Below, one piece after another: positions 23,279 through 33,463 of a stretch of DNA of 64,000 bases. The notes below the pieces were generated by a model. The model saw only the letters and a list, made by a program, of their open reading frames with translations, was not told the origin of the DNA and did not search any database. Positions within the stretch are counted from its first letter, which is position 1. The number at the start of each line of letters is the position of its first letter. Source of the DNA: Lysobacteraceae bacterium (lineage in GTDB: Bacteria > Pseudomonadota > Gammaproteobacteria > Xanthomonadales > Xanthomonadaceae); contig SCUI01000007.1 in assembly GCA_004297225.1 (NCBI GenBank), forward strand, positions 23,901 through 87,900, given 5' to 3'. The position numbers and the translations under genes were made by a program.

Positions 23279-24894
23279 CGTCCCTGCTCCTTGCGGCGTT
23301 GGTATTCCAGTTCGAAGCGCGCCCGCAGCAGTCCGCCCGGATCGTCCGGCACGCGCCGCAACCAGGCCTCGTTGGCCAGGCGCTGCTCGCGTTCCGACGC
23401 CGATTCGCCGGCGCGTTGCCCGGGTTCGCCCTGCTCGCCCCGCCTGGGTTGCCCCTCTCGCTGCGCCTGCTCATCGCGGGACGATTCCTGCTCGCCTTCG
23501 TCCTTCTTCGCCCGCGCTTCCTGCCCCGCTTCGGGCTGCGGCTTCGGGGCTTGCGATTGTTGTTCGCCCTTTCCTTGCGGTGGCGGCGCCTTGCGCATCG
23601 CCTCGCGCACCGCCTCGCGGTTGGCGATGGCATCGGCCATGCCCGGTTGCATTTGCAGCGCGCGTTCGTAGGCTTCCAGCGCTTCGGGGTAGCGCCCCAG
23701 GCGCGCGAATGCGTTGCCGCGGTTGTAGGCCGCTTCCGCGCCCGGCAGTCCGTCCCAGGCGCGCAGCGCCTGGTCGTACCGGCCCTGCCGGTAGGCGTCG
23801 GCGCCCGCGGCCAGGCGGGCGTGAGCCTGCTGGTCCGCGCGCCGCCACCAGTCGATGCCATCCGCGGCGCGAGCCGGCGACCAGGGCAGCAATGCGAACG
23901 CCAGGCACAAGCCCAGTGCACCGCCGCGGCGGAATGCGAACGCCACCAGCAGCAACAACGGCAGCAACAGCCAGTAGCCCTGGTCCAGCCAGGCCTGCGC
24001 CTGGCCACGCGTCGCGCCACCGTTGCCCTGGCGCGGTTCGAGCACGCCGAGGGCGGCGACCCCGTCGCCTTGCAGTGGCGCGTAAGCGCCATTGCCCGCT
24101 TTCGCGACCGCGCGCAACGAAGCCGGCGCCAGCGCGGCATGGCGGATGCGACCGGTCGTGTCGCGCCATGGCGCGCCGGCGGCGGTGCCGAGGCCGAGCA
24201 CCGACACGCGGTAACCCTGCGCGGCCGCGTCGCGAGCGGCGGCGACGGCGCTGGCCGGTGCAGAGTCTTCGAGCAACAGGATGTCGCCCTGCGAATGGCC
24301 GGCCTGGCGCAACAGGTCGGCCGCCTTCGCGATTGCGCGATCGGCGCGGCTGGCCCCATCCACGTCGCCGGGCATGATGCCGGGCGACAGCGAATCGAGA
24401 AACAACGCGACGTTCGCCGGATCGCTGGTCAGCGGCGCCACCACGAAAGGTTCCTCGGCATACACCAGCAGGCCGACGTCGCCGCCGCTGCGTCGTTGCA
24501 GCAGCGAGGCCAGCGTTGCGCGCGCCTGCGCCAGCCGCGAGGGCGGCAGGTCGGAGGCGGCGATGCCGCCGGAGAGATCGAGCGCGACGACCAGCGGCAT
24601 GCGCACCTGCCACAGCGGCTGCACGCTGCGCTGCCACGACGGCCCGGCAAGCGCGAGCAGCGCCAGCAGCCACGCGACGCATGCCGACACCACCGGCCAC
24701 CAGCGGTGCAGCTTCGCGCGATGTGCGTCCTCCAGGAGGTGCGGGAGCAGGTGCGCATCGACGCGTCCGTGCCACGGATCGCGCGCGAGCATCCGCCGGC
24801 GCCAACCCCACGCCAGCAGCGGCAACGCCGCAATGCCCCACAACCAGGTCGGACGCAGGAAGTGCAGCGCGGCGAAGAAGTCCGGCAGGCTCAT
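23275..24894 (-). CDS. BatB-like VWA-domain protein fused to TPR repeats
   Basis: A 539-residue membrane protein. Two N-terminal helices (about 13-32 and 66-84) are followed by a von Willebrand A domain (about 98-290), a helix near 318-335, and TPR units with AYNRGNAFARLGRYPEALEA. The tail is very hydrophilic, rich in Gln, Glu, Lys and Arg. It combines what are separate BatB and BatC proteins in some bacteria. The metal site is unusual: DLSGG (D106, S108, G110) instead of DxSxS, so metal-dependent adhesion may be weakened. ATG 24894 overlaps the batA stop (ATGA); an ATG at 24909 is less likely. Confidence 0.85.
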   Translation of the reverse strand: MSLPDFFAALHFLRPTWLWGIAALPLLAWGWRRRMLARDPWHGRVDAHLLPHLLEDAHRAKLHRWWPVVSACVAWLLALLALAGPSWQRSVQPLWQVRMPLVVALDLSGGIAASDLPPSRLAQARATLASLLQRRSGGDVGLLVYAEEPFVVAPLTSDPANVALFLDSLSPGIMPGDVDGASRADRAIAKAADLLRQAGHSQGDILLLEDSAPASAVAAARDAAAQGYRVSVLGLGTAAGAPWRDTTGRIRHAALAPASLRAVAKAGNGAYAPLQGDGVAALGVLEPRQGNGGATRGQAQAWLDQGYWLLLPLLLLVAFAFRRGGALGLCLAFALLPWSPARAADGIDWWRRADQQAHARLAAGADAYRQGRYDQALRAWDGLPGAEAAYNRGNAFARLGRYPEALEAYERALQMQPGMADAIANREAVREAMRKAPPPQGKGEQQSQAPKPQPEAGQEARAKKDEGEQESSRDEQAQREGQPRRGEQGEPGQRAGESASEREQRLANEAWLRRVPDDPGGLLRARFELEYQRRKEQGR

Positions 24895-25925
24895 GCGAGG
24901 CGCCGCCATGGACGAAGCACCGCCAGCAACAGCAATGCGGTGGCCGCCGCCAGCGGCCAGGGATAGCGTTCGATCCGCGGCCGCACCGGCTGCGCGGCGC
25001 GCGGCACCGGCTCGAGCTGGTCGATCTGCGCATAGATGCCCGCGAGTTCAACGGTGTCGCGCGCGCGGAAGGACTGGCCGCCGGTCGAGCGCGCGATCGC
25101 CTGCAGGGTCGCCTCGTCGATGTCGTCGCCGCCGCCCGGCAGGCGGATCGGCAGGCCGAACACCGACAGCGTGGTGCCGCTGCTGCCCAGGGCGATGGTG
25201 TGGATGCGGATGCCGTGCGCCCGGGCCAGTTCCGCCGCCTTCAAGGGGTCCAGCTGGCCGGCGGTGTTGACGCCGTCGGTGAGCAGCACGAGTGCGCGCT
25301 CGCCGTGCTTGTCGTTGCCGCTGGCCTGCATGCGCTTGACCGCCAGGCCGATCGCGTCGCCGATCGCGGTCTCGCGCCCGGCCAGGCCCACCCTCGTGTC
25401 GAGCAGCTGCTGGCGCACGGAATCGAGGTCCGCGGTGATCGGGGTCAGCGCGTAGGCGCGCTGGCCGAAGACGATCAGGCCGACCCGGTCGCCGGCCCGG
25501 CGATCGAGGAAATCGGCGATCACCGCTTTCGCCGCGGTCAGCCGATCCACGGCCTGGTTGCCCAGCACCATGTCCTCGTCGCCCATGCTGCCGGAGAGAT
25601 CGACGGCGAGCATCAGCTCGCGGCCCGATTGCGGCGGCACCACCGGCGGGCCCAGTTGCTGAGGCCGCGCGGCGGCGACGCACAGCAGGATCCAGCCGAG
25701 CCAGGCCAGCCAGTGGCCGCCGCCCGCGTGCCGCGCGATCCCGCCCTGCCCGGCGATACCGTCCAGCCGCTCGCCAAAGGGCACCCGCAAGGCGGCGCCC
25801 TGCATCCGCGACGGGCGCCATGCGACCCGCAGGAGCCAGGGCAGCGGCAGCGCCAGCAACAGCCATGGCCAGGCCCATGCATCGACGCCGGGAAACGCGA
25901 ATGCATTCACGATGCGCGCATCCAT
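24891..25925 (-). CDS. BatA-like VWA-domain membrane protein
   Basis: A 344-residue protein with N-terminal helices (about 18-36 and 70-86), a von Willebrand A domain with intact metal site DLSGSM (D109, S111, S113) and downstream DGVNTAG, and a C-terminal helix (about 322-338). It is the usual partner of BatB and BatD downstream of a MoxR ATPase. The start at 25925 overlaps the DUF4381 gene by 19 bases; a GTG a few codons later is an alternative. Confidence 0.88.
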   Translation of the reverse strand: MDARIVNAFAFPGVDAWAWPWLLLALPLPWLLRVAWRPSRMQGAALRVPFGERLDGIAGQGGIARHAGGGHWLAWLGWILLCVAAARPQQLGPPVVPPQSGRELMLAVDLSGSMGDEDMVLGNQAVDRLTAAKAVIADFLDRRAGDRVGLIVFGQRAYALTPITADLDSVRQQLLDTRVGLAGRETAIGDAIGLAVKRMQASGNDKHGERALVLLTDGVNTAGQLDPLKAAELARAHGIRIHTIALGSSGTTLSVFGLPIRLPGGGDDIDEATLQAIARSTGGQSFRARDTVELAGIYAQIDQLEPVPRAAQPVRPRIERYPWPLAAATALLLLAVLRPWRRLA

Positions 25926-26374
25926 TCGAGGAAGCGCCGGCGCGCGCGCGCATGCAGGGCCGCGACCTCGGCGGCGTCGACCTCGCGGCGAAAACCGCCT
26001 TCGACCAGCAGCGCGCCGTGGCCGTCGTCGAACAGGGCATCGCGGGCGCCGGCGTCGAGGTAGCGCAGCCACGCCTCGCCCTGCAGCACGGCCGCCGCGG
26101 GATCGCGCTGGCGCGCGGCGCGGCGCAACAGCGCGGACATCGCGGCGACTTGCCGTGCCGGCGTGCCTGCCGCGGCCAGGGTGTCGTCGAACAGCCGGCG
26201 CGCGGCGACGCGACGCCGCCGTCGGCGCCAGGCCCAGCCCGCGACGAAGCCCGCGGCCAGCAGCACGATGGCGGCGACGAGCCACCAGCCGGGCGCGGGC
26301 GGCCACCACGACGGTGGCGGCGGCACGTGGATGTCGCGCAGCACGAGCCCGGGGTCGGCGCCCGGCGCGATCAC
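25907..26374 (-). CDS. DUF4381 family membrane protein
   Basis: A 155-residue protein with one transmembrane helix at about 28-49 (PGWWLVAAIVLLAAGFVAGW), an arginine-rich stop-transfer (WRRRRRR) and a helical cytoplasmic domain. The N-terminal DIHVPPPPSWWPPAPGWW is characteristic of the family found between DUF58 and BatA genes. Start is GTG, overlapping the DUF58 stop (GTGA). Function unknown; part of the MoxR-VWA system by position. Confidence 0.85.
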   Translation of the reverse strand: MIAPGADPGLVLRDIHVPPPPSWWPPAPGWWLVAAIVLLAAGFVAGWAWRRRRRRVAARRLFDDTLAAAGTPARQVAAMSALLRRAARQRDPAAAVLQGEAWLRYLDAGARDALFDDGHGALLVEGGFRREVDAAEVAALHARARRRFLEWMRAS

Positions 26375-27257
26375 GCCACGCGCTCCCGCAGCGACAGCCA
26401 GGCATCGCTTGGTGCCTCGCTGGACAATACGTCGACCGTGACGCCGCGCGCGGGCAACTGCGTTCGCGCTTCATCGAGCGGCAGTCCGAAGGCGCGGCGC
26501 CAGGCCTGGCGCTGCCGCGCCGATGCCAGGTCGAGCTCCAGGCGATGGCCGCCGCTGTGGAACGGCAAGCGTGCCTGCGGCGGATCCCGCTCCAGCGGAT
26601 CGCTGAGCAGCAACACGCGCACCTGCGAATGCATGGACAGCGCCGACCAGCGCGCCGGCGGGATTGCCGCCATGCTGGCGGGATCGGCGAGCACGAGCAG
26701 GCGCGAGCCGGGCTTGAGCAGCCGGCGCGCATGCTCCAGCGCGATATCCAGGCCGGCGTCGTCGGGGGGTGGCGCGGAATACCAGCGCACCAGCGCATCC
26801 AGTACGCGCAACGCGCCGCGGGTGCCGGCGGCGGGCGCGACCGGTGGCTCGCGCAGGCTGCCGCGCAATGCGGCGACGCGATCGCCGTCGCGCACCGCGG
26901 CCCAGCAGGCGACCGCGCCCGCACGCGCCGCCTGCACCGACTTGAAGCGCACGCGGGTGCCGAAGTACAGCGCCGGTGCGGTATCGGCCACGATCAACGT
27001 CAACCGCTCGCGCTCGGCCTGGTACAGCTTGGTGTGGGCCTTGCCGCTGCGTGCGGTGACCCGCCAGTCGATGTGGCGGACGTCGTCGCCGATCGCGTAT
27101 TCGCGCGATTCGGCGTATTCCATGCCACGGCCGCGCATCGGCGACGGCGCCTGGCCGCTGGTGCCGAGCCGACCCTTGCGCGGCGGCCGCCGTCCCTGCA
27201 CCGCCGCGCGCAGCGCGACCAGTTCCCGCAGCGACGGTTGCACGCCGTCGCCCGGCA

Positions 27258-27258
<1 letters not shown>
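26371..27258 (-). CDS. DUF58 domain protein
   Basis: A 295-residue soluble protein with the DUF58 signature YAIGDDVRHIDWRVTARSGK followed by KLYQAERERLTLIVAD. A VWA-like fold makes up the rest (LLKPGSRLLVLADPASM). The family is nearly always encoded next to MoxR ATPases, as here. Start ATG shares one base with the MoxR stop (TGATG), so translation is coupled. Biochemical role is not established. Confidence 0.9.
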
Positions 27259-28247
<989 letters not shown>

Positions 28248-28302
28248 GGGTCGATTCTGACCCCGTCAGGATGCGAATGGTTCAGTGCACGTGCCGCGAA
28301 AA

Positions 28303-28331
28303 CGACGAAGGGGCCGGTCGGCCCCTTCGTC
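28303..28331 (-). terminator. Intrinsic terminator of the pilMNOPQ operon
   Basis: A 12-base perfect stem (GACGAAGGGGCC, 28304-28315, with its complement at 28320-28331) and a four-base loop lies 21 bases past the pilQ stop. On the minus strand it is followed by GTTTTCG, a short U tract. It separates the pil and MoxR operons. Confidence 0.85.
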
Positions 28332-28352
28332 ACGCAACAGTTGCGGCGCGGG

Positions 28353-30329
28353 TCAGCCCTGCGGGCGCTGCGCGACGCGGATGACCTTCGGCGTCACCAT
28401 CACCAGCAGTTCGGCCTTGCTCTTGGTGCGATTCCGGTTCTTGAACAGGTTTCCAATTACCGGCAGGTCGGCAAGGAACGGAACCTTGGTAAGTGAATTC
28501 TGATCCTTGAACTCGTATACGCCACCAATGACCACGGTCTGACCGTCGTCCACCAGGACCGAGGTGGTGACCTGCCTGGTCGAAAGCTGCGGCACTTCGC
28601 CGGCGCCCGTTTCGACGAAGCCGGACAGGTCGTCCTTCTGCACGTCCATGTTCAGGAACACGCGGCCATCGGCGGTGATGGTCGGAGTGACCTTCAGCTG
28701 CAGGATCGCGTCCTTGAACTGGACGTTGGGCAGGTTGCCCTGCTGGCCGCCGGTGGTGGTCAGGTAACCGATCTGGTCGCCCTGCTTGATCACCGCTTCC
28801 TTCTGGTTGCTGGTGACGATGCGCGGGTTGGAAAGGATTTCGCCGCGGCCTTCCGTCTGCATCGCCGACAATTCGACGTCGAGCATGTGCCCGGCGTTGA
28901 GGATCGACAGGGCCAGCGATCCGCTGCCGCCGGCGAGCGTGCTGGGCAGGTTGGTGATCAGGCCGCGGGTGATCTCGAACGGCGGGCTGCGGTCGGTGTC
29001 GCCGTCCTCGAGATTGTCGATCGCATCCTGGCGCGACTGCGCGTTGCCCTGCGAAGCGTCGAGGTTGCCGCCGAAGCCCACGGTGCTGCGGTCGCCCGGC
29101 TTGCCGCTGGCGCCGCTGATGCCGAAGCGGGCCCCGAGCTCGCGGGCGAAGGATTCGTTGGCGACCACGATGCGCGCCTCGATCACCACCTGGTCGACCG
29201 GCTTGTCGAGCTGGTTCACCAGGTCGCGGATGCCTGCCACGCGCTGCGGGATGTCGATCACCAGCAGCGTGTTGGTGCGCTGGTCGAAGCTGAGACTGCC
29301 GCGGGCGGACAGGAAGCCGCTGCCCTGGTTCGCATTCTCTCCGCTGCCGCCGCCGCGCCCGCTCTTGCTGCCTTCGGTGAGCAGGTTGGCGATGTCCTCG
29401 GCGCTGCCGTAGCTGATGGGGATGTATTCGGTGATCAGTTCTGCGTTGTTCTCGGTCGCCATGCGTGCGGCCTGCTGGTCGGCCTCGTACTTGGCGATCT
29501 CGGACTGCGGCGCGATCCAGACGACGTTGCCGTTGCGGCGCTTGTCCAGGCCCTTGGCGCGCAGGACGATGTCCAGCGCCTGGTCCCACGGCACGTTGAC
29601 CAGGCGCAGGGTGACGTTGCCGGTGACCGTGTCGGAGGCGACCAGGTTGATCCCCTCCTCTTCCGCGATCAGCTGCAGCACCGTGCGCACCGGCACGTCC
29701 TGGAAGTTGAAGGTCACCGGGGTGCCGGTATACACCCGCTCCGTCCGGCCGGTGGACGCCACCGTCGTGCCCGTCGCGTCGGCGACCGGCGCCGGGCTGG
29801 CCTTCGGCACGACCTCGACGATGTAGTCGCTGCCGCTCTGGTAGGCCATGGATTCGAAGCCGCCGCGGGTGCTGAGCATGATCCGGGCGCCATCGCCGCT
29901 GCGGTTGGCGTCGATGCGCTGCACCGGTGTCGCGAAGTCGGTCACGTCCAGCGGGCGGGCGAGCGACGCGGGCAGCGTGGCGTTGCCCACGTCCACCACC
30001 ACCCCCGAACCGGTGTTGCGCAGGTCGGGTGCCGCGCCTTCGCCGTTGAAGTGCAGGATCAGCTGGCCGGAGCCGCCGTCGCCGCGCTTGAAGTCGATGT
30101 CGGTGATGGCGAGGGCGCCAGGCACTTGCCGCGCCGGATCGACCCCGGAAGCGGTCGCGGTTTGCGCGGACATGGCCAGCGCGGCGGGCGTTGCCGCCTG
30201 CACGCTGCCCAGCGCGGCCAGCAGGCCGGCCGCCAGGCCGGCCAGCGCCGCCCGCGAGGGCCAGGCGCGGTCGGGCCGCTGGCATTTGGCATTGGTCACG
30301 GTCATCGTCCTGTACCCCCAAGCATTCAT
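28353..30329 (-). CDS. pilQ: Type IV pilus secretin PilQ
   Basis: Outer-membrane secretin through which the type IV pilus passes. The 658-residue precursor has a signal peptide (cleavage near VQAATPA), one AMIN peptidoglycan-binding domain (about 65-160), secretin N domains (YTGTPVTFNFQDVPVRTVLQ and following), and a C-terminal secretin barrel (VTSNQKEAVIKQGDQIGY, PVIGNLFKNRNR). Only one AMIN domain is evident. Start ATG 30329 overlaps the pilP stop (ATGA); an in-frame ATG at 30305 with GGGGG nine bases upstream is an equal alternative. Last gene of pilMNOPQ. Confidence 0.95.
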   Translation of the reverse strand: MNAWGYRTMTVTNAKCQRPDRAWPSRAALAGLAAGLLAALGSVQAATPAALAMSAQTATASGVDPARQVPGALAITDIDFKRGDGGSGQLILHFNGEGAAPDLRNTGSGVVVDVGNATLPASLARPLDVTDFATPVQRIDANRSGDGARIMLSTRGGFESMAYQSGSDYIVEVVPKASPAPVADATGTTVASTGRTERVYTGTPVTFNFQDVPVRTVLQLIAEEEGINLVASDTVTGNVTLRLVNVPWDQALDIVLRAKGLDKRRNGNVVWIAPQSEIAKYEADQQAARMATENNAELITEYIPISYGSAEDIANLLTEGSKSGRGGGSGENANQGSGFLSARGSLSFDQRTNTLLVIDIPQRVAGIRDLVNQLDKPVDQVVIEARIVVANESFARELGARFGISGASGKPGDRSTVGFGGNLDASQGNAQSRQDAIDNLEDGDTDRSPPFEITRGLITNLPSTLAGGSGSLALSILNAGHMLDVELSAMQTEGRGEILSNPRIVTSNQKEAVIKQGDQIGYLTTTGGQQGNLPNVQFKDAILQLKVTPTITADGRVFLNMDVQKDDLSGFVETGAGEVPQLSTRQVTTSVLVDDGQTVVIGGVYEFKDQNSLTKVPFLADLPVIGNLFKNRNRTKSKAELLVMVTPKVIRVAQRPQG

Positions 30330-30862
30330 TGTTCGACCAGCGCGATCGACGCGGGCCGTTCCATCCATCCGCCCGCGCCATCCGGGATCAGTTCGACCAG
30401 GGTGATGCCGTCGGCGGCGACGGCGGTGACCCGGCCGTCGCTCTGCCCCAGGTACATCCCCGGGCGCACGCGATAGGTCACCTTGTCCGGCGCCATCACC
30501 AGCGCGATCTGGCCCGGGCCGGTGCCGATCGTGCCGACCATGTCCAGGCTGTCGAGCGGGAACTCCTCCAGCGGTTCCTTGCGCCGGTCCGGATCCGGCC
30601 GCGGGCCGGTGCTGTTGCTCTGCGAACTGAAGGCGTTGCTGAAGGGATCGCGCAGCGACTGCGCGGCGTATTCGAAGGTCTCGAACTGTTGCATCACCGG
30701 CAGCGGGTCGAGCGCCGGCGGCGGCCGCTTCTTCACCTCGACGACCCACTTGTCCAGGTTCGACGGATCATTCGGGCTGCTGGTGACGCTGCGGCCGCAG
30801 GCGGCCAGCATCGGCGCCAAAACGAGCAGCAGGGCGAGGCGCATCGCGGGCGTCGTGCGCAT
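30326..30862 (-). CDS. pilP: Type IV pilus assembly lipoprotein PilP
   Basis: Inner-membrane lipoprotein that links the PilMNO platform to PilQ. The 178-residue precursor has lipobox LAAC (Cys22), a disordered linker (DPLPVMQQFETFEYAAQSLR, then DPFSNAF) and a C-terminal beta domain (LDMVGTIGTGPGQIALV, YRVRPGMYLGQSDGRV). Start ATG shares a base with the pilO stop (TGATG). Confidence 0.94.
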   Translation of the reverse strand: MRTTPAMRLALLLVLAPMLAACGRSVTSSPNDPSNLDKWVVEVKKRPPPALDPLPVMQQFETFEYAAQSLRDPFSNAFSSQSNSTGPRPDPDRRKEPLEEFPLDSLDMVGTIGTGPGQIALVMAPDKVTYRVRPGMYLGQSDGRVTAVAADGITLVELIPDGAGGWMERPASIALVEQ

Positions 30863-31524
30863 CAGCGGCCTCCCTGCGTGGACGGGGCCGCGGCGGCGCT
30901 GGGCTCTTCCTCGTCCAGGTAGCGATAGGTCTTGACCGTCCCCGACAGCTCCAGCGGCATGTCGCGGCGGATGCCGCCGCCGTTGGCGGCGTTGCGCGGC
31001 TTCAGCGAGATGTCGTGCATGGTCAGGATGACCACGCGCGGCAGCGAGGCGACGCCGCTGACGAAGGCGCCGAACTGGTGGTAGGAACCGACCATGCGCA
31101 GCGAGATGGGTTTTTCCGCGTAGAACTCCTTCGGAGTCTCGGCGCCCGGCTGGAACAGCTCGGTGGACAGGCCGGTGGCCAGTGCCGTCTGCGAGATGTC
31201 CACGATCAGGTCGGGCATCTCGGTCTTGCTCGGCAGCTGCCGCAGCATCTGCTGCAACTGCTGTTCCATCTGCGCAAGCTGCAGCTTCAGCGGCTCCAGG
31301 TTGGCGGCGCGCCCCTGCTTGGTCTCGAACTCGGCGCGCAACTCGTTTTCCTGGCGCTCCAGGCCTTCGAGCTGTTCGGTCTTGTCGCGGGCGAAGAACC
31401 ACCACGCCAGGCCGACGACGAACAGCACCACGAGGCCGCAGAAGGCCAGCTTGTATTCCTGCGGCCAGGACCCGGTGTTCTGGAAGTTCAGGTCCTTGAT
31501 GGCCATCTTCTTGGCGCGGCTCAC
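30862..31524 (-). CDS. pilO: Type IV pilus inner-membrane protein PilO
   Basis: A 220-residue bitopic protein that dimerises with PilN. One N-terminal helix (about 26-45, KLAFCGLVVLFVVGLAWWFF) is followed by a periplasmic coiled coil (QLEGLERQENELRAEFETKQ) and a ferredoxin-like C-terminal fold. I chose GTG 31524, which overlaps the pilN stop (GTGA) and gives SRAKKMAIKDLNF; ATG 31506 six codons later is possible. Confidence 0.92.
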   Translation of the reverse strand: MSRAKKMAIKDLNFQNTGSWPQEYKLAFCGLVVLFVVGLAWWFFARDKTEQLEGLERQENELRAEFETKQGRAANLEPLKLQLAQMEQQLQQMLRQLPSKTEMPDLIVDISQTALATGLSTELFQPGAETPKEFYAEKPISLRMVGSYHQFGAFVSGVASLPRVVILTMHDISLKPRNAANGGGIRRDMPLELSGTVKTYRYLDEEEPSAAAAPSTQGGR

Positions 31525-32183
31525 GAGGCGGTCCCTCCCGTGGCGGGCGCGGCGGGCGTCGCCGGCGCGGTGGTGGCCGGGGCGGCCGCCTCGGGCGCGG
31601 GCGCGTCGGGCACGCCGTCGCCGTTCTCGTCCTTGGGTGCGTTCGGGTTGGCCAGCATCACGGTGAGGGTGAAGCTGTAGGGCAGGCCCGGCTCGCCGTC
31701 GCGCGCCTCGATGATCGACAGCTCCGGCTTGGTCATCCAGCCGGCGGTCTCGAGCATGCGCATGTAATCGCTGACCCGCGCGCTGGATTGCGAGCGCCCG
31801 GTCAGGGTGAGCTTGTCGCCTTCCTGCTTGACGGAGGTGAGGACGACGCCATCGGGGATCGTGCGCACCAGCGAATCGAACAGGTGCACCATCTTCGAAC
31901 GGTTCGCCTGCAGCTGCTCGATCACTTCCTTGCGCGCCAGCAGCTTGCTCTTCTTCTCGTCGAGCGCCTTGATCTCGTCGATCTGCTTGTCGACCTGGGC
32001 GATTTGCTCGCGCAGGAAGGTGTTGCGCGCTTCCTGGCCGCTGATCTGGCCGTTGTAGTAGCTGACCAGCAGGAACGCCAGCACCACGGCGAGCACCGCC
32101 GAGGCGCCGACCATCGCGGCGAATTCCTTCTGGCGCTGCTTGCGCCGCTCGGCTCGCCACGGGAGCAGGTTGATCCGGGCCAT
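31521..32183 (-). CDS. pilN: Type IV pilus inner-membrane protein PilN
   Basis: A 220-residue bitopic protein whose N-terminal motif ARINLLPWRAERRK is the PilM-binding peptide. A transmembrane helix (about 24-43), a coiled coil (REQIAQVDKQIDEIKALDEK) and a periplasmic domain follow. The Ala/Pro/Thr-rich tail after GDGVPDAP is low complexity and probably disordered. Start ATG shares a base with the pilM stop (TGATG). Confidence 0.94.
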   Translation of the reverse strand: MARINLLPWRAERRKQRQKEFAAMVGASAVLAVVLAFLLVSYYNGQISGQEARNTFLREQIAQVDKQIDEIKALDEKKSKLLARKEVIEQLQANRSKMVHLFDSLVRTIPDGVVLTSVKQEGDKLTLTGRSQSSARVSDYMRMLETAGWMTKPELSIIEARDGEPGLPYSFTLTVMLANPNAPKDENGDGVPDAPAPEAAAPATTAPATPAAPATGGTAS

Positions 32184-33232
32184 CAGTCGAAGTTCCTGAG
32201 CGCCAGGCCGGCGGCGATCATCAGCGCGGGCGCGTCCTGGGCGAGGGCCGCCGCCTGCACGCGCGGGCCGAGGGTCATGTGCGCCAGCGGATTGGCCACG
32301 GTGGTCGGCACGCCCAGCTGTTCCTCCACCATCGGCGCCACGCCCGGGGTCGCGGCGGTGCCGCCGGCCAGGACGATGCGGTCGACGCGGTTGAACTCGC
32401 TGCCGGCGTAGAAGAACTGCAGCAGGCGGCTGACCTGTTGCACCAGCGCCTCCCGGAACGGTTGCAGCACTTCGTCCTGGTAGGTGTCCGGAAGCGTGCC
32501 CTGGCGCTTGCCCTGGCGGGCTTCCTCCAGGTTCAGGCCATAGCGGCGCATGATCTCGTCGTCGAGCTGCTTGCCGCCGAACACCTGCTCGCGGGTGTAG
32601 AGCGTGCGGCCGTTGCGCAGCACGTGCAGGGTCGTGACCGTGGCGCCCAGGTCCACCAGCGCCACCAGCCTGTCGCCATCCGCCTCGCCGAGCAGGCCGA
32701 ACGCGTTCTCGATGGCGAAGCTCTCCACATCCATCACCTTGGCCACGAGGCCACCGAGCTCGAGCACCGAGGCGCGGCTTTCCACGTTCTCCGAGCGCGA
32801 GGCCACCAGCAACACCTGGACCATCTCGTCGTTGCCGGGCATCGGGCCCAGCACTTCGAAATCCAGGCTCACTTCCTCGATCGGATACGGGATGTAGTTG
32901 ACCGCCTCGAGTTCGACCTGCGATTCCAGGTCCTCCTCGGTCAGGTCGGCGGGCATCGGGATCAGCTTGGTGATCGCGGCCGAACCGGCGACCGCGCCGA
33001 TGGCGTGGCGGGCCTTGCTGCCGCTGCGCGCCATCGCGCGCTTGATCGCCTCGCCCACGGCCTCGAGTTCGACGATGTTCTTGTCGACCACCGCATTGGG
33101 CGGCAGCGGCTCGATCGCGTAATGCTCCACGCGATAGCGGTCGCCCGCCTTCGACAGCTGCAGGAGCTTGACCGCGGTCGAACTGATATCGACCCCGATC
33201 CGGGGCGGCTGGCTTTTTGTGATCAGCCCCAC
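32183..33232 (-). CDS. pilM: Type IV pilus assembly ATPase-like protein PilM
   Basis: Cytoplasmic actin-like protein that binds ATP and the PilN N-terminus. The 349-residue sequence shows the phosphate-1 loop (IGVDISSTAVKLLQL), phosphate-2 (ALVDLGATVTTLHVL) and adenosine motif (RIVLAGGTAATPGV). Start is GTG at 33232, with AGGGGA seven bases upstream. First gene of pilMNOPQ, divergent from the PBP1A gene. Confidence 0.95.
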   Translation of the reverse strand: MGLITKSQPPRIGVDISSTAVKLLQLSKAGDRYRVEHYAIEPLPPNAVVDKNIVELEAVGEAIKRAMARSGSKARHAIGAVAGSAAITKLIPMPADLTEEDLESQVELEAVNYIPYPIEEVSLDFEVLGPMPGNDEMVQVLLVASRSENVESRASVLELGGLVAKVMDVESFAIENAFGLLGEADGDRLVALVDLGATVTTLHVLRNGRTLYTREQVFGGKQLDDEIMRRYGLNLEEARQGKRQGTLPDTYQDEVLQPFREALVQQVSRLLQFFYAGSEFNRVDRIVLAGGTAATPGVAPMVEEQLGVPTTVANPLAHMTLGPRVQAAALAQDAPALMIAAGLALRNFD

Positions 33233-33282
33233 AAATTTTCCCCTTATTCACGGGCGCTTACGCGCACAACGTGTCCCGGGGC

Positions 33283-33313
33283 ATTAAATAACGGACTTTG
33301 AACGCCGTGGCAA
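33283..33313 (-). promoter_or_regulatory. Putative promoter of pilMNOPQ
   Basis: On the minus strand TTGCCA (33313-33308) is followed after 19 bases by TTTAAT (33288-33283), or after 17 bases by TATTTA. This is the only AT-rich patch in the 231-base divergent region, about 50 bases before the pilM start. Confidence 0.5.
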
Positions 33314-33402
33314 CCACTTCTGCCTTCACACCGCGACGGTCGTCGCATCTGCGCAAATCGGCCGGTGGCGGGGGTTCCCGGAGGCCAGCGGCCGCGCCAC
33401 CC

Positions 33403-33408
33403 TATACT
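33403..33408 (+). promoter_or_regulatory. Putative -10 element of the PBP1A gene
   Basis: TATACT lies 55 bases upstream of the PBP1A ATG and is the best -10 hexamer on the plus strand of the divergent region. No convincing -35 is found at 16-18 bases, so confidence is low. Confidence 0.35.
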
Positions 33409-33463
33409 GGTCGTGCCCCCAGGGGCGCCTAAGTCACCGTTTTCCGAGGAAAAATCCCCCCCG

